A stretch of 64,000 nucleotides of DNA from NCBI GenBank assembly GCA_021199255.1, contig JAJQIK010000018.1, forward strand, positions 1-64,000, in the 5' to 3' direction. This document shows positions 1 through 6,819 of this stretch, in pieces (the stretch's first letter is position 1; each line of letters opens with the position of its first letter). Below the pieces are notes generated by a model. That model saw nothing but the letters and a program-made list of their open reading frames with translations. It searched no databases and had not been told where the DNA came from. Source of the stretch: Clostridiales bacterium (GTDB taxonomy: Bacteria; Bacillota; Clostridia; Lachnospirales; Lachnospiraceae). Made by a program: the position numbers and the translations under genes.

Positions 1-54
1 TTTATAGCCTGTACTGCTTGACGCTCCTTTATAGCCTGTACTGCTTGACGCTCC
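1..54 (-). repeat. 27-bp tandem repeat inside the DUF7666-like gene
   Basis: Two perfect copies of a 27-bp unit (1-27 and 28-54) encode GASSSTGYK. The array is cut by the window edge, so copy number is unknown. Such perfect in-frame repeats usually vary in number between related phages. Confidence 0.9.
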
Positions 55-393
55 GTAATTCTCGTCAGCCTTCTTTGTTTTATCAATTCTTGCGGTTGTG
101 TATTCAATAGCAGCTTTTACCATTCCAGCAATGTTTACAGATGCACCAATTTTAATTTTCTTTGCAGAAATTTTCGTATCATCGTTTCTTTTGTCCACAT
201 CTCCGTCTACTTCAACTTCGTGATACACACTCTTGCATGGAACATAATAGCTGAACACATCCAACGGATATTCACAAGCGTGAAATCCTGATTCACAAAC
301 TTTTACTTTTCCATCATGTTCATATTCCTTTCCTTCTTCATACTGAAATCCTTTACAGGTCATGTCTTTATTAAATCCTTTATATGCTTTCAT
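1..393 (-). CDS. DUF7666-like phage protein with GASSSTGYK repeats, partial
   Basis: The reading frame starts at ATG 393 and runs off the left edge, giving 131 visible residues. The N-terminal part opens with MKAYKGFNKDMTCKGFQYEE, followed by a CESGFHACEYPLDVF stretch typical of small phage proteins grouped as DUF7666. The visible C-terminal end enters tandem nonapeptides GASSSTGYK, a short Gly/Ser/Thr repeat probably forming a beta-helix-like stack. Function is unknown. It is the most downstream visible gene of the early leftward operon. Family naming is from memory; repeat and frame are seen directly. Confidence 0.75.
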   Translation of the reverse strand, partial: MKAYKGFNKDMTCKGFQYEEGKEYEHDGKVKVCESGFHACEYPLDVFSYYVPCKSVYHEVEVDGDVDKRNDDTKISAKKIKIGASVNIAGMVKAAIEYTTARIDKTKKADENYGASSSTGYKGASSSTGYK

Positions 394-409
394 CTATTTA
401 CCTACTTTC

Positions 410-652
410 TTACGATAAGCTTTCATAGTATTTGTCCAGCTCTTTGAACTCTTCATCAGTTGCTCCAAAAAGTTCAAAATAAAAATAATATTTACAAATA
501 TCAAGAGTAAAATATTCGCCGGAATATATTGTTTCGACCGGGTCACCAAGAAGATTCTGACATCCGAAAAATCCACAATTAGCCAATTTATAGTTTTGCT
601 TTATTAACTCTTTGATTTTTAAGAACTCTTCTTCCCTAGTCACTTTCTCCAC
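410..652 (-). CDS. small acidic early phage protein
   Basis: An 80-residue protein beginning with GTG and ending FKELDKYYESLS. The upstream sequence AAAGGTAG, or the internal GGAG in front of a second GTG at 644, could serve as ribosome binding site, so the start is uncertain. It is rich in Glu, Lys, Tyr and Phe, has no membrane segment, and contains a GFFGCQNLLGDP stretch. I do not recognise its function. It overlaps the end of the 40-residue gene upstream, consistent with translational coupling in one early operon. The 60-residue frame at 394-576 overlaps it in another frame and looks like a shadow. Confidence 0.6.
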   Translation of the reverse strand: MEKVTREEEFLKIKELIKQNYKLANCGFFGCQNLLGDPVETIYSGEYFTLDICKYYFYFELFGATDEEFKELDKYYESLS

Positions 653-758
653 CTACCTTTACATCAGACAGATAAATGCTATCTATCGAACGCGGCATAA
701 CATTAAATCCTACTTCATGTCCTGCGTAACTTTTCATCAGATTTACAATTTTATTCAT
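636..758 (-). CDS. 40-residue early phage protein
   Basis: ATG at 758 overlaps the last codons of the ATPase gene, whose stop is at 751-753, and the frame ends with TAG at 636-638 inside the next gene. The sequence MNKIVNLMKSYAGHEVGFNV continues to a Ser/Asp-rich end. No domain is recognisable. The overlaps on both sides are the main support for translation. Confidence 0.5.
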   Translation of the reverse strand: MNKIVNLMKSYAGHEVGFNVMPRSIDSIYLSDVKVGGESD

Positions 759-2685
759 TTACAACCATCATTCCCTTGTCTTCCGATACGGACAAAACTA
801 TAAGTTGACAGCCTGTTTTTGGTAGCCTATCGGAATTAATTGACTCTCCCCTATCCAAAAACAGAGGAATGCTCAAATTGTTCATCTTCTGAAACGTTTC
901 CAAAATGTCAATATATGCTAATAAACAATCTGAATCATTCAGCCCCGATTCAACATCAGTTCCACCTACTGTTGCTCTACAAATATCCTCCGTTCCACCG
1001 TTAAGCAAGGATTTGAACAACTTCCACTTAACCATTTTGAAGTGTCCGTTAATCTTGTCCGTCAGCATATTCATTTTGGCTCTGTTGAACTGCTCCAAAA
1101 GGTCTAAAGTGCGTTCCTCATCAGCAATTTTCTGCGCTGTATCTCGCTGTTCCTGTTGTAACTCGCCGATACGTTCATCAATGTCAACATTTCGCTGTGC
1201 TTTCGCAATCTGTCCGTTGATTTCCTCTAACTGCGATTGCAAGTCCGATTTTTTGGACAGCAACTGATTTCTTGTTTCCTCGGCAGAGTTACCTTTTTTC
1301 AAAAATGCTTCTTTTTCTTCCAACTGTTTTGCCAACTGTTGATATTCTGTGTTGTCAGAAATGTCTCCCTCGGACGGCAAATCGGAAAGTTGTTTCTCGA
1401 GGGCAGTAATATCTTCCTCAAGCCTGTTCTTCTCAGCGGTCTGCTGTTTCAATTCGGCTTCCACTTTCGGTATATTCGCCTTGGCATTGTCAATGTCCGC
1501 CTTAACTTCATTGCCTTCCTTTTCAATCTTCGCAAGCCGTTCAGCCTTGGATTTCTCAAAATCGTCCACAAGCCGTTTAACGTCCTCTTCTGGCAATTCT
1601 CTGTGGCAAGTCGGACAAATAGCCGTAAATTCATCAAAAGTCTCTAATTTGACCGATTTCCACTGCTCACTAAGGCGGTTCTTCTCTTTCTCGCCACTGG
1701 CAATGTCGTTCTTATATCCTTCAAGGTTAAACTCTGTCTTGAAAATCGTGTTTTTGAAACTATTCAGCGAAACGTTCTTGCTGCAAATCTGTTTCTCTAT
1801 TTCCTGTTTCCGTTTCACAAGAGATTCATTTGCCTTGCGCTCTAAGTCGCTCATCTCGAACTTGATTTCCAGAACACCATCACTGGCTTTCTGGTATTCC
1901 TCGTACCGTTTCGACAAGTCAGCTTCCTCAGACTCAATCTTGGCAATCTTCTCTTTCATTGCGTTCTTGGCAAGTTCCAGTTCCGCAACATCAATGTCAA
2001 CCTTGGACTTCTCCTGCTCGTCAATTCGTGCCGGAAGTGTCTTTAAGGTATCGTTCAGCCGCTTAATCGTGCCTTTTGAGCGTGTCATTAACTCATCTAC
2101 TGTTCCGTCTTTCAGCATATCTGCAAGCGGTTTAAATGTTTCTTCTGTCGCAACCACATCTTCATCAGTTAGCGCGCCTGCAAGGTCAAGCAACTTTGCC
2201 CTACGCTTCTTTGTATCTAATCTGAAAAACGATTGTGCATTAGTGCATGACAAGAATGTTTCCTCATCGCAGAAGTTATCTGCTATGTATGCCTTGTAGT
2301 CTTTCTGTGACTTCGGAATATCATTCACAGTAAACTCATTTACATTTCCCTCAAATGTCTTACTGTCAGAACCACGCTTTTTAGTCCACTTCTGTTTCTG
2401 TGTCTTTTTCAGGGTTATTTCTCGACCATCAACTTCAAATGTGCAAGAAACAGAAATGTCGATATTATCAATGTCAACTCCGTTTTCATCGTGCGGTCTG
2501 ATGTCCGTTGCAGAATTTCCGTTCATATCCTTATCAAACAGGCAAAAGAGAAGTGCATTATATAAGGTAGATTTTCCTACGCCATTTTTGCCTTTAACAA
2601 TCGTCCTATCCGAAAGTTCCACTTCCTTATGCTTGAAACACTTGAAGTTATCGCATACTATTTTCAGTAGTTTTATTGTTCGCAT
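751..2685 (-). CDS. Rad50/SbcC-like AAA ATPase
   Basis: A 644-residue SMC-type ATPase. The N-terminus carries a Walker A motif (GKNGVGKST, residues 32-40). It is followed by a long coiled coil rich in Glu, Lys and Gln, split near residue 358 by a CPTCH zinc-hook motif, then a second coiled coil. The C-terminal nucleotide-binding half has ESGLNDSD (signature-like) and PLFLDRGES (Walker B/D-loop-like) segments. In phages this type of protein works in recombination or DNA end processing, usually with a nuclease or single-strand annealing partner; none is visible, and one may lie to the left. It is shorter than cellular SbcC (about 1000 residues), as phage versions are. It overlaps the genes on both sides. 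Confidence 0.85.
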   Translation of the reverse strand: MRTIKLLKIVCDNFKCFKHKEVELSDRTIVKGKNGVGKSTLYNALLFCLFDKDMNGNSATDIRPHDENGVDIDNIDISVSCTFEVDGREITLKKTQKQKWTKKRGSDSKTFEGNVNEFTVNDIPKSQKDYKAYIADNFCDEETFLSCTNAQSFFRLDTKKRRAKLLDLAGALTDEDVVATEETFKPLADMLKDGTVDELMTRSKGTIKRLNDTLKTLPARIDEQEKSKVDIDVAELELAKNAMKEKIAKIESEEADLSKRYEEYQKASDGVLEIKFEMSDLERKANESLVKRKQEIEKQICSKNVSLNSFKNTIFKTEFNLEGYKNDIASGEKEKNRLSEQWKSVKLETFDEFTAICPTCHRELPEEDVKRLVDDFEKSKAERLAKIEKEGNEVKADIDNAKANIPKVEAELKQQTAEKNRLEEDITALEKQLSDLPSEGDISDNTEYQQLAKQLEEKEAFLKKGNSAEETRNQLLSKKSDLQSQLEEINGQIAKAQRNVDIDERIGELQQEQRDTAQKIADEERTLDLLEQFNRAKMNMLTDKINGHFKMVKWKLFKSLLNGGTEDICRATVGGTDVESGLNDSDCLLAYIDILETFQKMNNLSIPLFLDRGESINSDRLPKTGCQLIVLSVSEDKGMMVVNE

Positions 2686-2954
2686 TTGTCCATATCCCCT
2701 CTCTTAATGCTATCGGATATGTTATCCGTATGAAAACGAAGCAAATGTAACATTTCCTCTCTATCTCCTTCTCCTACAATGCTTATTACTTTTTCTGATA
2801 ATTCATCAAGTAATGCCATACATTGAACACTGCTTCCTTTAACCGTTATCGTTGCTTGTCCCATTGTTCTCTCAATTCCTATTTCACACGGCCGTAAAAA
2901 ATCTGTTAAAATATCTTTCTGCATTTCCTTAAATATTTTTTCAAAATCACTCAT
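2673..2954 (-). CDS. conserved early phage protein of unknown function
   Basis: A 93-residue soluble protein beginning MSDFEKIFKEMQKDILTDFL, with a central beta-rich region (IGIERTMGQATITVKGSSVQ) and two predicted helices. It overlaps the start of the Rad50-like ATPase by 13 bases, so the two are probably translationally coupled and may act together. No known domain is recognised. Confidence 0.65.
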   Translation of the reverse strand: MSDFEKIFKEMQKDILTDFLRPCEIGIERTMGQATITVKGSSVQCMALLDELSEKVISIVGEGDREEMLHLLRFHTDNISDSIKRGDMDKCEQ

Positions 2955-2972
2955 TTCAAATCATCACCTTTC

Positions 2973-3242
2973 CTAATTATTGCTTTCCCAATGTTCCTTA
3001 ATCGCTTCTGCAAGTTCTCTACCGGCATTTGCATTGTTCAAAAACTTTGCTAACTTCTCCGTGTTATATAAAACATCTGTCGGCTCACTTGCTTCTACAC
3101 AAACTTCCCAATTCGGAATTGCGATAAACCAACCATTTATGTGTCTCCCGTAGATAACAAGATAACTAAATCCGTTCCAGTCGATGATGATTTCACGTAT
3201 ATCTGCCACAGGATATTCTCTTCTAATTTCTGGCGTTTTCAT
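2973..3242 (-). CDS. DUF6618-like phage protein
   Basis: An 89-residue protein with the central pattern YLVIYGRHINGWFIAIPNWE, followed by NTEKLAKFLNNANAGRELAEAI, which matches my recollection of the DUF6618 family in Firmicutes phages. Role unknown. A start at ATG 3242 is preferred because GAGGGA lies about 8 bases upstream; ATG 3248 is possible but too close to that site. Confidence 0.65.
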   Translation of the reverse strand: MKTPEIRREYPVADIREIIIDWNGFSYLVIYGRHINGWFIAIPNWEVCVEASEPTDVLYNTEKLAKFLNNANAGRELAEAIKEHWESNN

Positions 3243-3301
3243 TGACATTTCCCTCTCTTTCTGCTAAAATTAACGCAAAAGTAAACATTACAGTTTCTTT
3301 T

Positions 3302-3336
3302 ATAGCACCCACTGATTTAGCGGTCTGGGGTGCTAT
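3302..3336. other. hairpin between early genes
   Basis: ATAGCACCC and GGGTGCTAT form a 9-bp perfect stem around a 17-base loop. A T-rich run follows on the plus strand only, so it is a poor terminator for the minus-strand genes around it. It may be an mRNA-stabilising or processing hairpin. Confidence 0.35.
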
Positions 3337-3337
3337 T

Positions 3338-3451
3338 TTATTTTTCATACACAAATTCCAATAGCTTTCCGTCATTGATAATTGCAGCCTGTCCTTTTAT
3401 CTCATACATTTCAATACAATCCTCAATCGTCGCTGATTCTAAGTAATTCAT
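3338..3451 (-). CDS. 37-residue early phage protein
   Basis: MNYLESATIEDCIEMYEIKG... starts at ATG 3451 and overlaps the stop of the DUF6906 gene in the ATGA configuration. A longer in-frame start exists upstream at 3562, but that part reads as the shadow of the DUF6906 gene. Phage micro-proteins with the same ESATIEDCIEMYE... pattern are common next to DUF6906, which supports the short version. Function unknown. Confidence 0.65.
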   Translation of the reverse strand: MNYLESATIEDCIEMYEIKGQAAIINDGKLLEFVYEK

Positions 3452-3624
3452 TTCCTTTTCCCACCTTTCCAAAACTTGTCCAAATTTTTTCTTGCTCTGG
3501 TTGATTTGTTGATTATCTTCAAATAAAACTCTGTTTCCTCTACAAGCGCCCAGTCTCTCCAATTTAGATTGTTCGCCGACAAAACTTCCCGTTGATTTCT
3601 AGTTAGTCGTTTCGGCTGTTTCAT
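3448..3624 (-). CDS. DUF6906 family small phage protein
   Basis: A 58-residue basic protein: MKQPKRLTRNQREVLSANNL, then WRDWALVEETEFYLKIINK and a Lys/Arg-rich tail. This is the characteristic DUF6906 pattern found in many Firmicutes phages and mobile elements. GGAGGGAA lies 6 bases before ATG 3624. It is linked by an ATG/TAA overlap to the membrane micro-protein upstream and by ATGA to the next gene. Role unknown; probably nucleic-acid binding from its charge. Confidence 0.8.
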   Translation of the reverse strand: MKQPKRLTRNQREVLSANNLNWRDWALVEETEFYLKIINKSTRARKNLDKFWKGGKRK

Positions 3625-3728
3625 TATTTCTTCCCTCCGCGCATAATATAAATCGAGTAAGCGACTACAAGCAGAAGTTCGACTAATATTGTTGTTAAAA
3701 CTCCTGCAACAAACGGATTAATGTACAT
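3624..3728 (-). CDS. 34-residue single-pass membrane protein
   Basis: MYINPFVAGVLTTILVELLL begins one hydrophobic helix of about 22 residues, followed by a short positively charged tail ending MRGGKK, so the C-terminus is probably cytoplasmic. It overlaps genes on both sides (TAATG type). Such one-helix proteins are common in this position of phage early operons; function is unknown. Confidence 0.6.
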   Translation of the reverse strand: MYINPFVAGVLTTILVELLLVVAYSIYIMRGGKK

Positions 3729-3870
3729 CTTTATTTCCCTCTCTTTCCTTCAAAAATTCATGTTGGATTCTATTCAGCCCATCACGTACCAGATTTAATT
3801 TTGTCTCCATTTCCTGTATTGATTTACTGGATTTAATCCATAATTCCAAAATTGCCATTGTTTCTCCCAT
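3718..3870 (-). CDS. 50-residue helical early phage protein
   Basis: MGETMAILELWIKSSKSIQE continues as an amphipathic, probably coiled-coil helix. The start codon overlaps the stop of the transglycosylase gene as TAATG, a typical re-initiation arrangement, and the 3' end overlaps the next micro-gene. No known family. Confidence 0.6.
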   Translation of the reverse strand: MGETMAILELWIKSSKSIQEMETKLNLVRDGLNRIQHEFLKEREGNKDVH

Positions 3871-4355
3871 TACTTTTCGTGCTCGCGCTCTAATTCTGCG
3901 CTCCTTTCTAAAACCTCTTTCGCGTAACCAGACATAATCCCATATTCATAGTTATAAAACGCCCTTCTGTTCCCAGAATAGATATCCAATACAAGGCTTG
4001 CTTCCCCATATTCTTCGAACAATTCCACAAGATAATCTGCTCCGACGCGTATATTGCTTTCGGCGTCCCATATGTCAGTTATTCCCATCTGCTTCATGCG
4101 CTCCTTATGGTAATCTAATCTAATCTGCATCAATCCCTTGCAAGAACCATTTTCAGCATCTTCCTGCCCTCCAGATTCCTTTTCGATTACTGCCATAAGT
4201 AGTTCTGGACAAATACCATACTCTTCCCCAACATCAACGCATATATCTTGAATTTCTTCTGTTAGGTATGTATCGCTGTTTTTTGCATTTGCAACAGTCG
4301 AGGAAAAAACCAGTGGTAAGCAAGCGCATATTGTTAGCATCAATCTTTTTACCAC
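3870..4355 (-). CDS. secreted lytic transglycosylase (SLT/lysozyme-like fold)
   Basis: A 161-residue protein with a clear signal peptide: basic start MVKRL, hydrophobic core, and a cleavage-type VANA-K near residue 24. The mature part has AVIEKESGG, whose first Glu is the expected catalytic acid, followed by CKGLMQI and the GADYLVELFEEYGEASLVLDIYSG pattern of goose-type/SLT lysozymes. It should cleave peptidoglycan glycan strands outside the membrane. Its place in the early antirepressor operon rather than with the lysis genes is odd. It may help conjugation-like or superinfection steps, or be a cargo gene. It overlaps the upstream antirepressor by 7 bases. Confidence 0.8.
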   Translation of the reverse strand: MVKRLMLTICACLPLVFSSTVANAKNSDTYLTEEIQDICVDVGEEYGICPELLMAVIEKESGGQEDAENGSCKGLMQIRLDYHKERMKQMGITDIWDAESNIRVGADYLVELFEEYGEASLVLDIYSGNRRAFYNYEYGIMSGYAKEVLERSAELEREHEK

Positions 4356-5128
4356 ACCGTACCTCCCACAAATTTATTGACAAAGTATATCTGTCCTCGA
4401 CCGCTTACCTTTGTTGTCCTTGTAATCCTTACTGAACCGTCAGGATTTTGCAGACTGCTTTCTTTGACTTCGAACAGCCCCTGCTCAACGTATCTCTGAC
4501 AAGGCATATTCTTTGACGAACCGCTTTTAATAAGGTAGCCATTCTGTCGCAACCATTCGAACAACCGCTTTTGCCCTATCGGATATCCGTTCTGTGTAAT
4601 CAGTTTTGCTAAATCTCCAATGAGAATTGATGTCTTGCTCGTGCTAACTGCATCTGCGAATATCTCTTTGGGCTTCATACGTTGGTTATCCTCAAGCAAG
4701 ACAGTGTTTTCCTCTTTAAGTGCCTTATTCCGTTCTCTTTCCGCTTTCAACTCCGTTGCCACGCTAATAAGTAAGTCTGGATTATTGAGCAATTCTTCTT
4801 TAGCATACATTCCATGCTTTCTGATTGACGGGAGAATATCGCTTGTAACCCAATGCTTAAATTTCTTTGCTGTCGGAAGTTTACTTGAAAGAATAAGGCT
4901 ATAAAGTCCAGACTCATTAATTAGCCAACCGCCACGCTGTCCTAAACTCGATAACGATTCGTTATTGAGTTTGTCATCTTCGTCAACATGGTCTGACAAA
5001 GCCTTGCTTGGATTTGTATATCCGAGAATTTCAGTTACATCTTTTCCTACAAACCATGGCTCATTTCCAATCTCAACAGTTCTAATTTCCCCAAATTCTG
5101 AATTTTGAAATATTTTTATTTCTTCCAT
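4349..5128 (-). CDS. phage antirepressor, BRO-N plus KilAC domains
   Basis: A 259-residue protein. The N-terminal ~110 residues (IFQNSEFGEIRTVEI, EPWFVGKDVTEILGYTN, SGLYSLILSSKLPTAKKFKHWV) are a BRO-N DNA-binding domain. A coiled linker leads to a C-terminal KilAC/ANT domain (LAKLITQNGYPIGQKRLFEWLR ... GYLIKS). Such proteins counteract the prophage repressor or act as SOS-responsive antirepressors. It lies three bases after a truncated AntA/AntB-like gene, and overlaps the transglycosylase gene downstream. Confidence 0.88.
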   Translation of the reverse strand: MEEIKIFQNSEFGEIRTVEIGNEPWFVGKDVTEILGYTNPSKALSDHVDEDDKLNNESLSSLGQRGGWLINESGLYSLILSSKLPTAKKFKHWVTSDILPSIRKHGMYAKEELLNNPDLLISVATELKAERERNKALKEENTVLLEDNQRMKPKEIFADAVSTSKTSILIGDLAKLITQNGYPIGQKRLFEWLRQNGYLIKSGSSKNMPCQRYVEQGLFEVKESSLQNPDGSVRITRTTKVSGRGQIYFVNKFVGGTVW

Positions 5129-5131
5129 GTG

Positions 5132-5383
5132 TTACGCCACCTTCCTTATTAAAATCTGTTTTGCCATATCCACGGAAATCTGATAATCAATCATGTTCTG
5201 ACCGCCATGATTTTCGCTTCCCAAATTTGGGTAGCAAGTTTCGTAGTCTGTTCCCTCCGAAAACCCATACTCCGTCATTCTCGGAAACCATGTTGCAAAT
5301 TTGGTTCCAATTTTCAGTTTTTCGTGAAGTTCTCTTGCTGATACTGTTTGACTGTCAAAATCGACTTTTATAATCTCGTTCAT
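5132..5383 (-). CDS. truncated AntA/AntB-like antirepressor N-terminal domain
   Basis: 83 residues: VSARELHEKLKIGTKFATWF, GTDYETCYPNLGSE and DYQISVDMAKQI are the AntA/AntB N-terminal signature. Complete family members continue for another 150 residues or more after the DMAKQI motif. Here the frame ends six residues later (LIRKVA), immediately before the BRO-N gene. It therefore looks like a recombination remnant in which the C-terminal part was replaced by the neighbouring antirepressor, though the small protein may still bind DNA or mix into oligomers. Confidence 0.75.
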   Translation of the reverse strand: MNEIIKVDFDSQTVSARELHEKLKIGTKFATWFPRMTEYGFSEGTDYETCYPNLGSENHGGQNMIDYQISVDMAKQILIRKVA

Positions 5384-5409
5384 TCATTTATTTCCTTCCT
5401 GCTACATTT

Positions 5410-5682
5410 GTGGTAAAATCTCCATATCATTTCGGAAAGGAGGTTTCGCCGTGGTTTATCAAGGCTTTTTGCGACAAGCAAAACACAAATTACTCTGTTA
5501 GGATTGAACCTTTATCTTTTTCCGCGTTGGAAGATGAAAAATATAAGCTTGGCGGTGGGCGCTTAACTTGTAAATATGCAGGCATTACAAGTTGTTGTAC
5601 CAAACCAGAAGATTGTTCAATCATTCAAGATTTCTGTGAAAATTCCCTTTTCGCCGTCACATTGTCTGATTTCAATTTTTGA
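5410..5682 (+). CDS. small Cys-rich phage protein, start displaced
   Basis: The frame reads through IKAFCDKQNTNYSVRIEPLS to LGGGRLTCKYAGITSCC and EDCSIIQDFC, with six cysteines, suggesting a metal-binding mini-protein. The only in-frame starter is GTG 5410, which has no ribosome binding site. A strong AAGGAGG (5438-5444) followed by GTG at 5451 is one base out of frame and gives only a 16-residue peptide. Removing one G of GTGGTTT would join that start to the conserved frame. So this is either a frameshifted gene or an unusual start. It is transcribed opposite to its neighbours. Confidence 0.5.
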   Translation: MVKSPYHFGKEVSPWFIKAFCDKQNTNYSVRIEPLSFSALEDEKYKLGGGRLTCKYAGITSCCTKPEDCSIIQDFCENSLFAVTLSDFNF

Positions 5683-5696
5683 CATCACACCACCTC

Positions 5697-5783
5697 CTAT
5701 TCCACGAAATACTCGATAGGTACATTGAAATAATCTGACAGAGTTTTGAGCTTAATGAGATTAATCTGGTCATTCTCCCACAT
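5697..5783 (-). CDS. 28-residue Xre C-terminal-like fragment
   Basis: MWENDQINLIKLKTLSDYFN continues to VPIEYFVE and a stop. This resembles the last helices of an Xre/Cro-type HTH domain (KLxxLSDYFxVxxEYL). It overlaps the stop of the upstream Xre gene as TGATG. It may be a translated remnant of a second regulator or a broken end of one; no helix-turn-helix is left. Confidence 0.4.
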   Translation of the reverse strand: MWENDQINLIKLKTLSDYFNVPIEYFVE

Positions 5784-6010
5784 CACCCCGCTTTTTCTTT
5801 GCTTCGTTTCTTTGCCATCTCTGCGGCCTCAGTAAGGAACTCGTCCGGCGAAACTCCGAAATAATCAGCCACAGCCTTAATCGTATCTGCTCTCGGAATT
5901 GATTTATCCCATCCCCTTACGGTTGCATTTCCGAGTCCGCATTCCTTCTCAAGCCTCGAAATGCTTATTCCTTTTTCGGCACACAAAGACTCGATTTTCT
6001 CCAAAAGCAT
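5783..6010 (-). CDS. Xre-family HTH regulator
   Basis: A 75-residue helix-turn-helix protein: KGISISRLEKECGLGNATVR gives the HTH, followed by GWDKSIPRADTIKAVADYFG, and a basic tail (KKRSKEKAG). It is the second minus-strand regulator after the Cro-like gene, separated from it by the structured 6057-6450 element, and opens the early leftward operon. The plus-strand promoter at 6029-6057 diverges from it with only about 20 bases between, so the two could be co-regulated. Confidence 0.8.
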   Translation of the reverse strand: MLLEKIESLCAEKGISISRLEKECGLGNATVRGWDKSIPRADTIKAVADYFGVSPDEFLTEAAEMAKKRSKEKAG

Positions 6011-6028
6011 TCACTCACCCCTTTCTTA

Positions 6029-6057
6029 TTGACATATTTTAGATTTGTACCTATAAT
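6029..6057 (+). promoter_or_regulatory. consensus sigma-A promoter for the 6057-6450 transcript
   Basis: TTGACA at 6029-6034, 17-bp spacer, TATAAT at 6052-6057. Both hexamers match consensus exactly. The expected start near 6064 falls inside the left inverted repeat of the structured element. Confidence 0.8.
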
Positions 6058-6450
6058 GTATTTGCCTTATAAAAGGCAGAAGGAGGTATTGCCCGTGAAA
6101 GCAATATTGAAACTGCCCTGTTCCTACATAAGCGCGATGCGTAAGGCGTAACACAAATAGCAGGGGAATACTGCTAAAGTGAGCGGCGCACCATAGAAGT
6201 CTTTGTTGCTTTCAGACACGCCCCGGAGTTTCCGTTGAAATACAGAGAAGTATTCAAACGCCAATGGAAACGCTGGACTAGTGCAGAGACGCACTTTAAA
6301 AAACGCGAAAGCGGACTCCGGTACGTTGCAATGCGTGTAGGTGAAAAATGTTCAGAGAAAAGTCATGTCGGAGCCATTGCGAAAGATGGTTAAAGCAACC
6401 CGGTGTGGCTTTTTCTCTTTCTCCCTTCTGCCCTTTATGTGGCAAATACA
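6057..6450 (+). ncRNA. unassigned structured RNA / inverted-repeat-bounded element
   Basis: A 394-bp segment without a long ORF. Its ends form an imperfect 27-bp inverted repeat (6057-6083 against 6424-6450, 24 matches). Inside, several long-range complements nest: TGAAAGCAA (about 6096) with TTGCTTTCA (about 6208); CCCTG with CAGGG; CCGGAGT (about 6226) with ACTCCGG (about 6330), which encloses GTTTCCGTTG/CAATGGAAAC; and GCAATG with CATTGC. A stem (AAAGC/GCTTT) followed by a T-rich run near 6395-6420 may be a terminator. It could be a folded non-coding RNA closed by a terminal helix, or a MITE-like insertion whose terminal repeats pair. It resembles no family I can name (not RNase P, tmRNA, 6S or SRP by eye). 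Confidence 0.55.
6095..6151 (+). CDS. possible 18-codon leader peptide
   Basis: GTG at 6095 is preceded at 8 bases by AGGAGG (6081-6086) and opens MKAILKLPCSYISAMRKA before TAA. The ribosome binding site is excellent, but codons overlap predicted RNA helices. It could be a leader controlling folding of the structured transcript or a chance ORF. Confidence 0.35.
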   Translation: MKAILKLPCSYISAMRKA

Positions 6451-6530
6451 TTTTTGCCAATAGACTTTGCACATTCGCGATAAGTCCTACCTTTCTCTTT
6501 TATGATTCTGTTCAATAACTCAAGATTCAT
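6435..6530 (-). pseudogene. truncated Xre-type HTH gene (N-terminal 31 residues)
   Basis: ATG 6530 has a strong AAAGGAGG 6 bases upstream. The product MNLELLNRIIKEKGRTYREC is the start of a phage Cro/C1-type HTH, but the frame ends with TAA exactly inside the right inverted repeat of the 6057-6450 element. The rest of the HTH is absent, so the gene appears interrupted by that element. Confidence 0.55.
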
Positions 6531-6569
6531 TCGTCCTCCTTTCTGTTGTATAATTTCATTCTCATCTTT

Positions 6570-6586
6570 GTCACTTAACGCGTGAC
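6570..6586. promoter_or_regulatory. operator-like site, GTCACTT class
   Basis: GTCACTTAACGCGTGAC: GTCAC/GTGAC half-sites, shared with the two copies at 6800-6816 and 6837-6852. It lies at the 3' end of the Cro-like gene, possibly a distal operator for looping. Confidence 0.6.
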
Positions 6587-6784
6587 TTCATCGGCAAAAA
6601 AAATTTCTGTCGGATTGCTTATATCCAGAATGCGAATTAAATTATACATTTCTTCTGAATCAAATTTTTTCTTTCTCATCCTATCAAACCATGCCCTGTT
6701 TGACATTCCGAGCTTTTTTGCAACTTCCGTCTGCGTCATCCCTCGTTCTACAACAATGGCTTTAATTTTTAACGTATCTACCAC
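6575..6784 (-). CDS. Cro-like Xre repressor
   Basis: 69 residues from GTG 6784, chosen because AAGGAGG lies 8 bases upstream; a longer start at 6811 would place that site inside the gene. The HTH is GMTQTEVAKKLGMSNRAWFD. It is divergent from the plus-strand repressor gene at 6926, with three GTCACTT-type operators around its promoter, the classical Cro position. One operator copy also covers its own 3' end (6570-6586). Confidence 0.8.
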   Translation of the reverse strand: MVDTLKIKAIVVERGMTQTEVAKKLGMSNRAWFDRMRKKKFDSEEMYNLIRILDISNPTEIFFADEVTR

Positions 6785-6799
6785 TATAATCACCTCCTT

Positions 6800-6816
6800 G
6801 TCACTTATCACGTGAC
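6800..6816. promoter_or_regulatory. operator-like site, GTCACTT class
   Basis: GTCACTTATCACGTGAC, between the Cro-like gene start and its -10 box; binding here would block leftward transcription. Same half-sites as the other two copies. Confidence 0.7.
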
Positions 6817-6819
6817 TTT

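Noticed and set aside
5617..5685. 22-codon minus-strand ORF with GGAGG 7 bases upstream, antisense to the Cys-rich gene.
   Set aside because: Very short, no conserved features, and opposite to a better-supported frame; possibly translated but not supportable.
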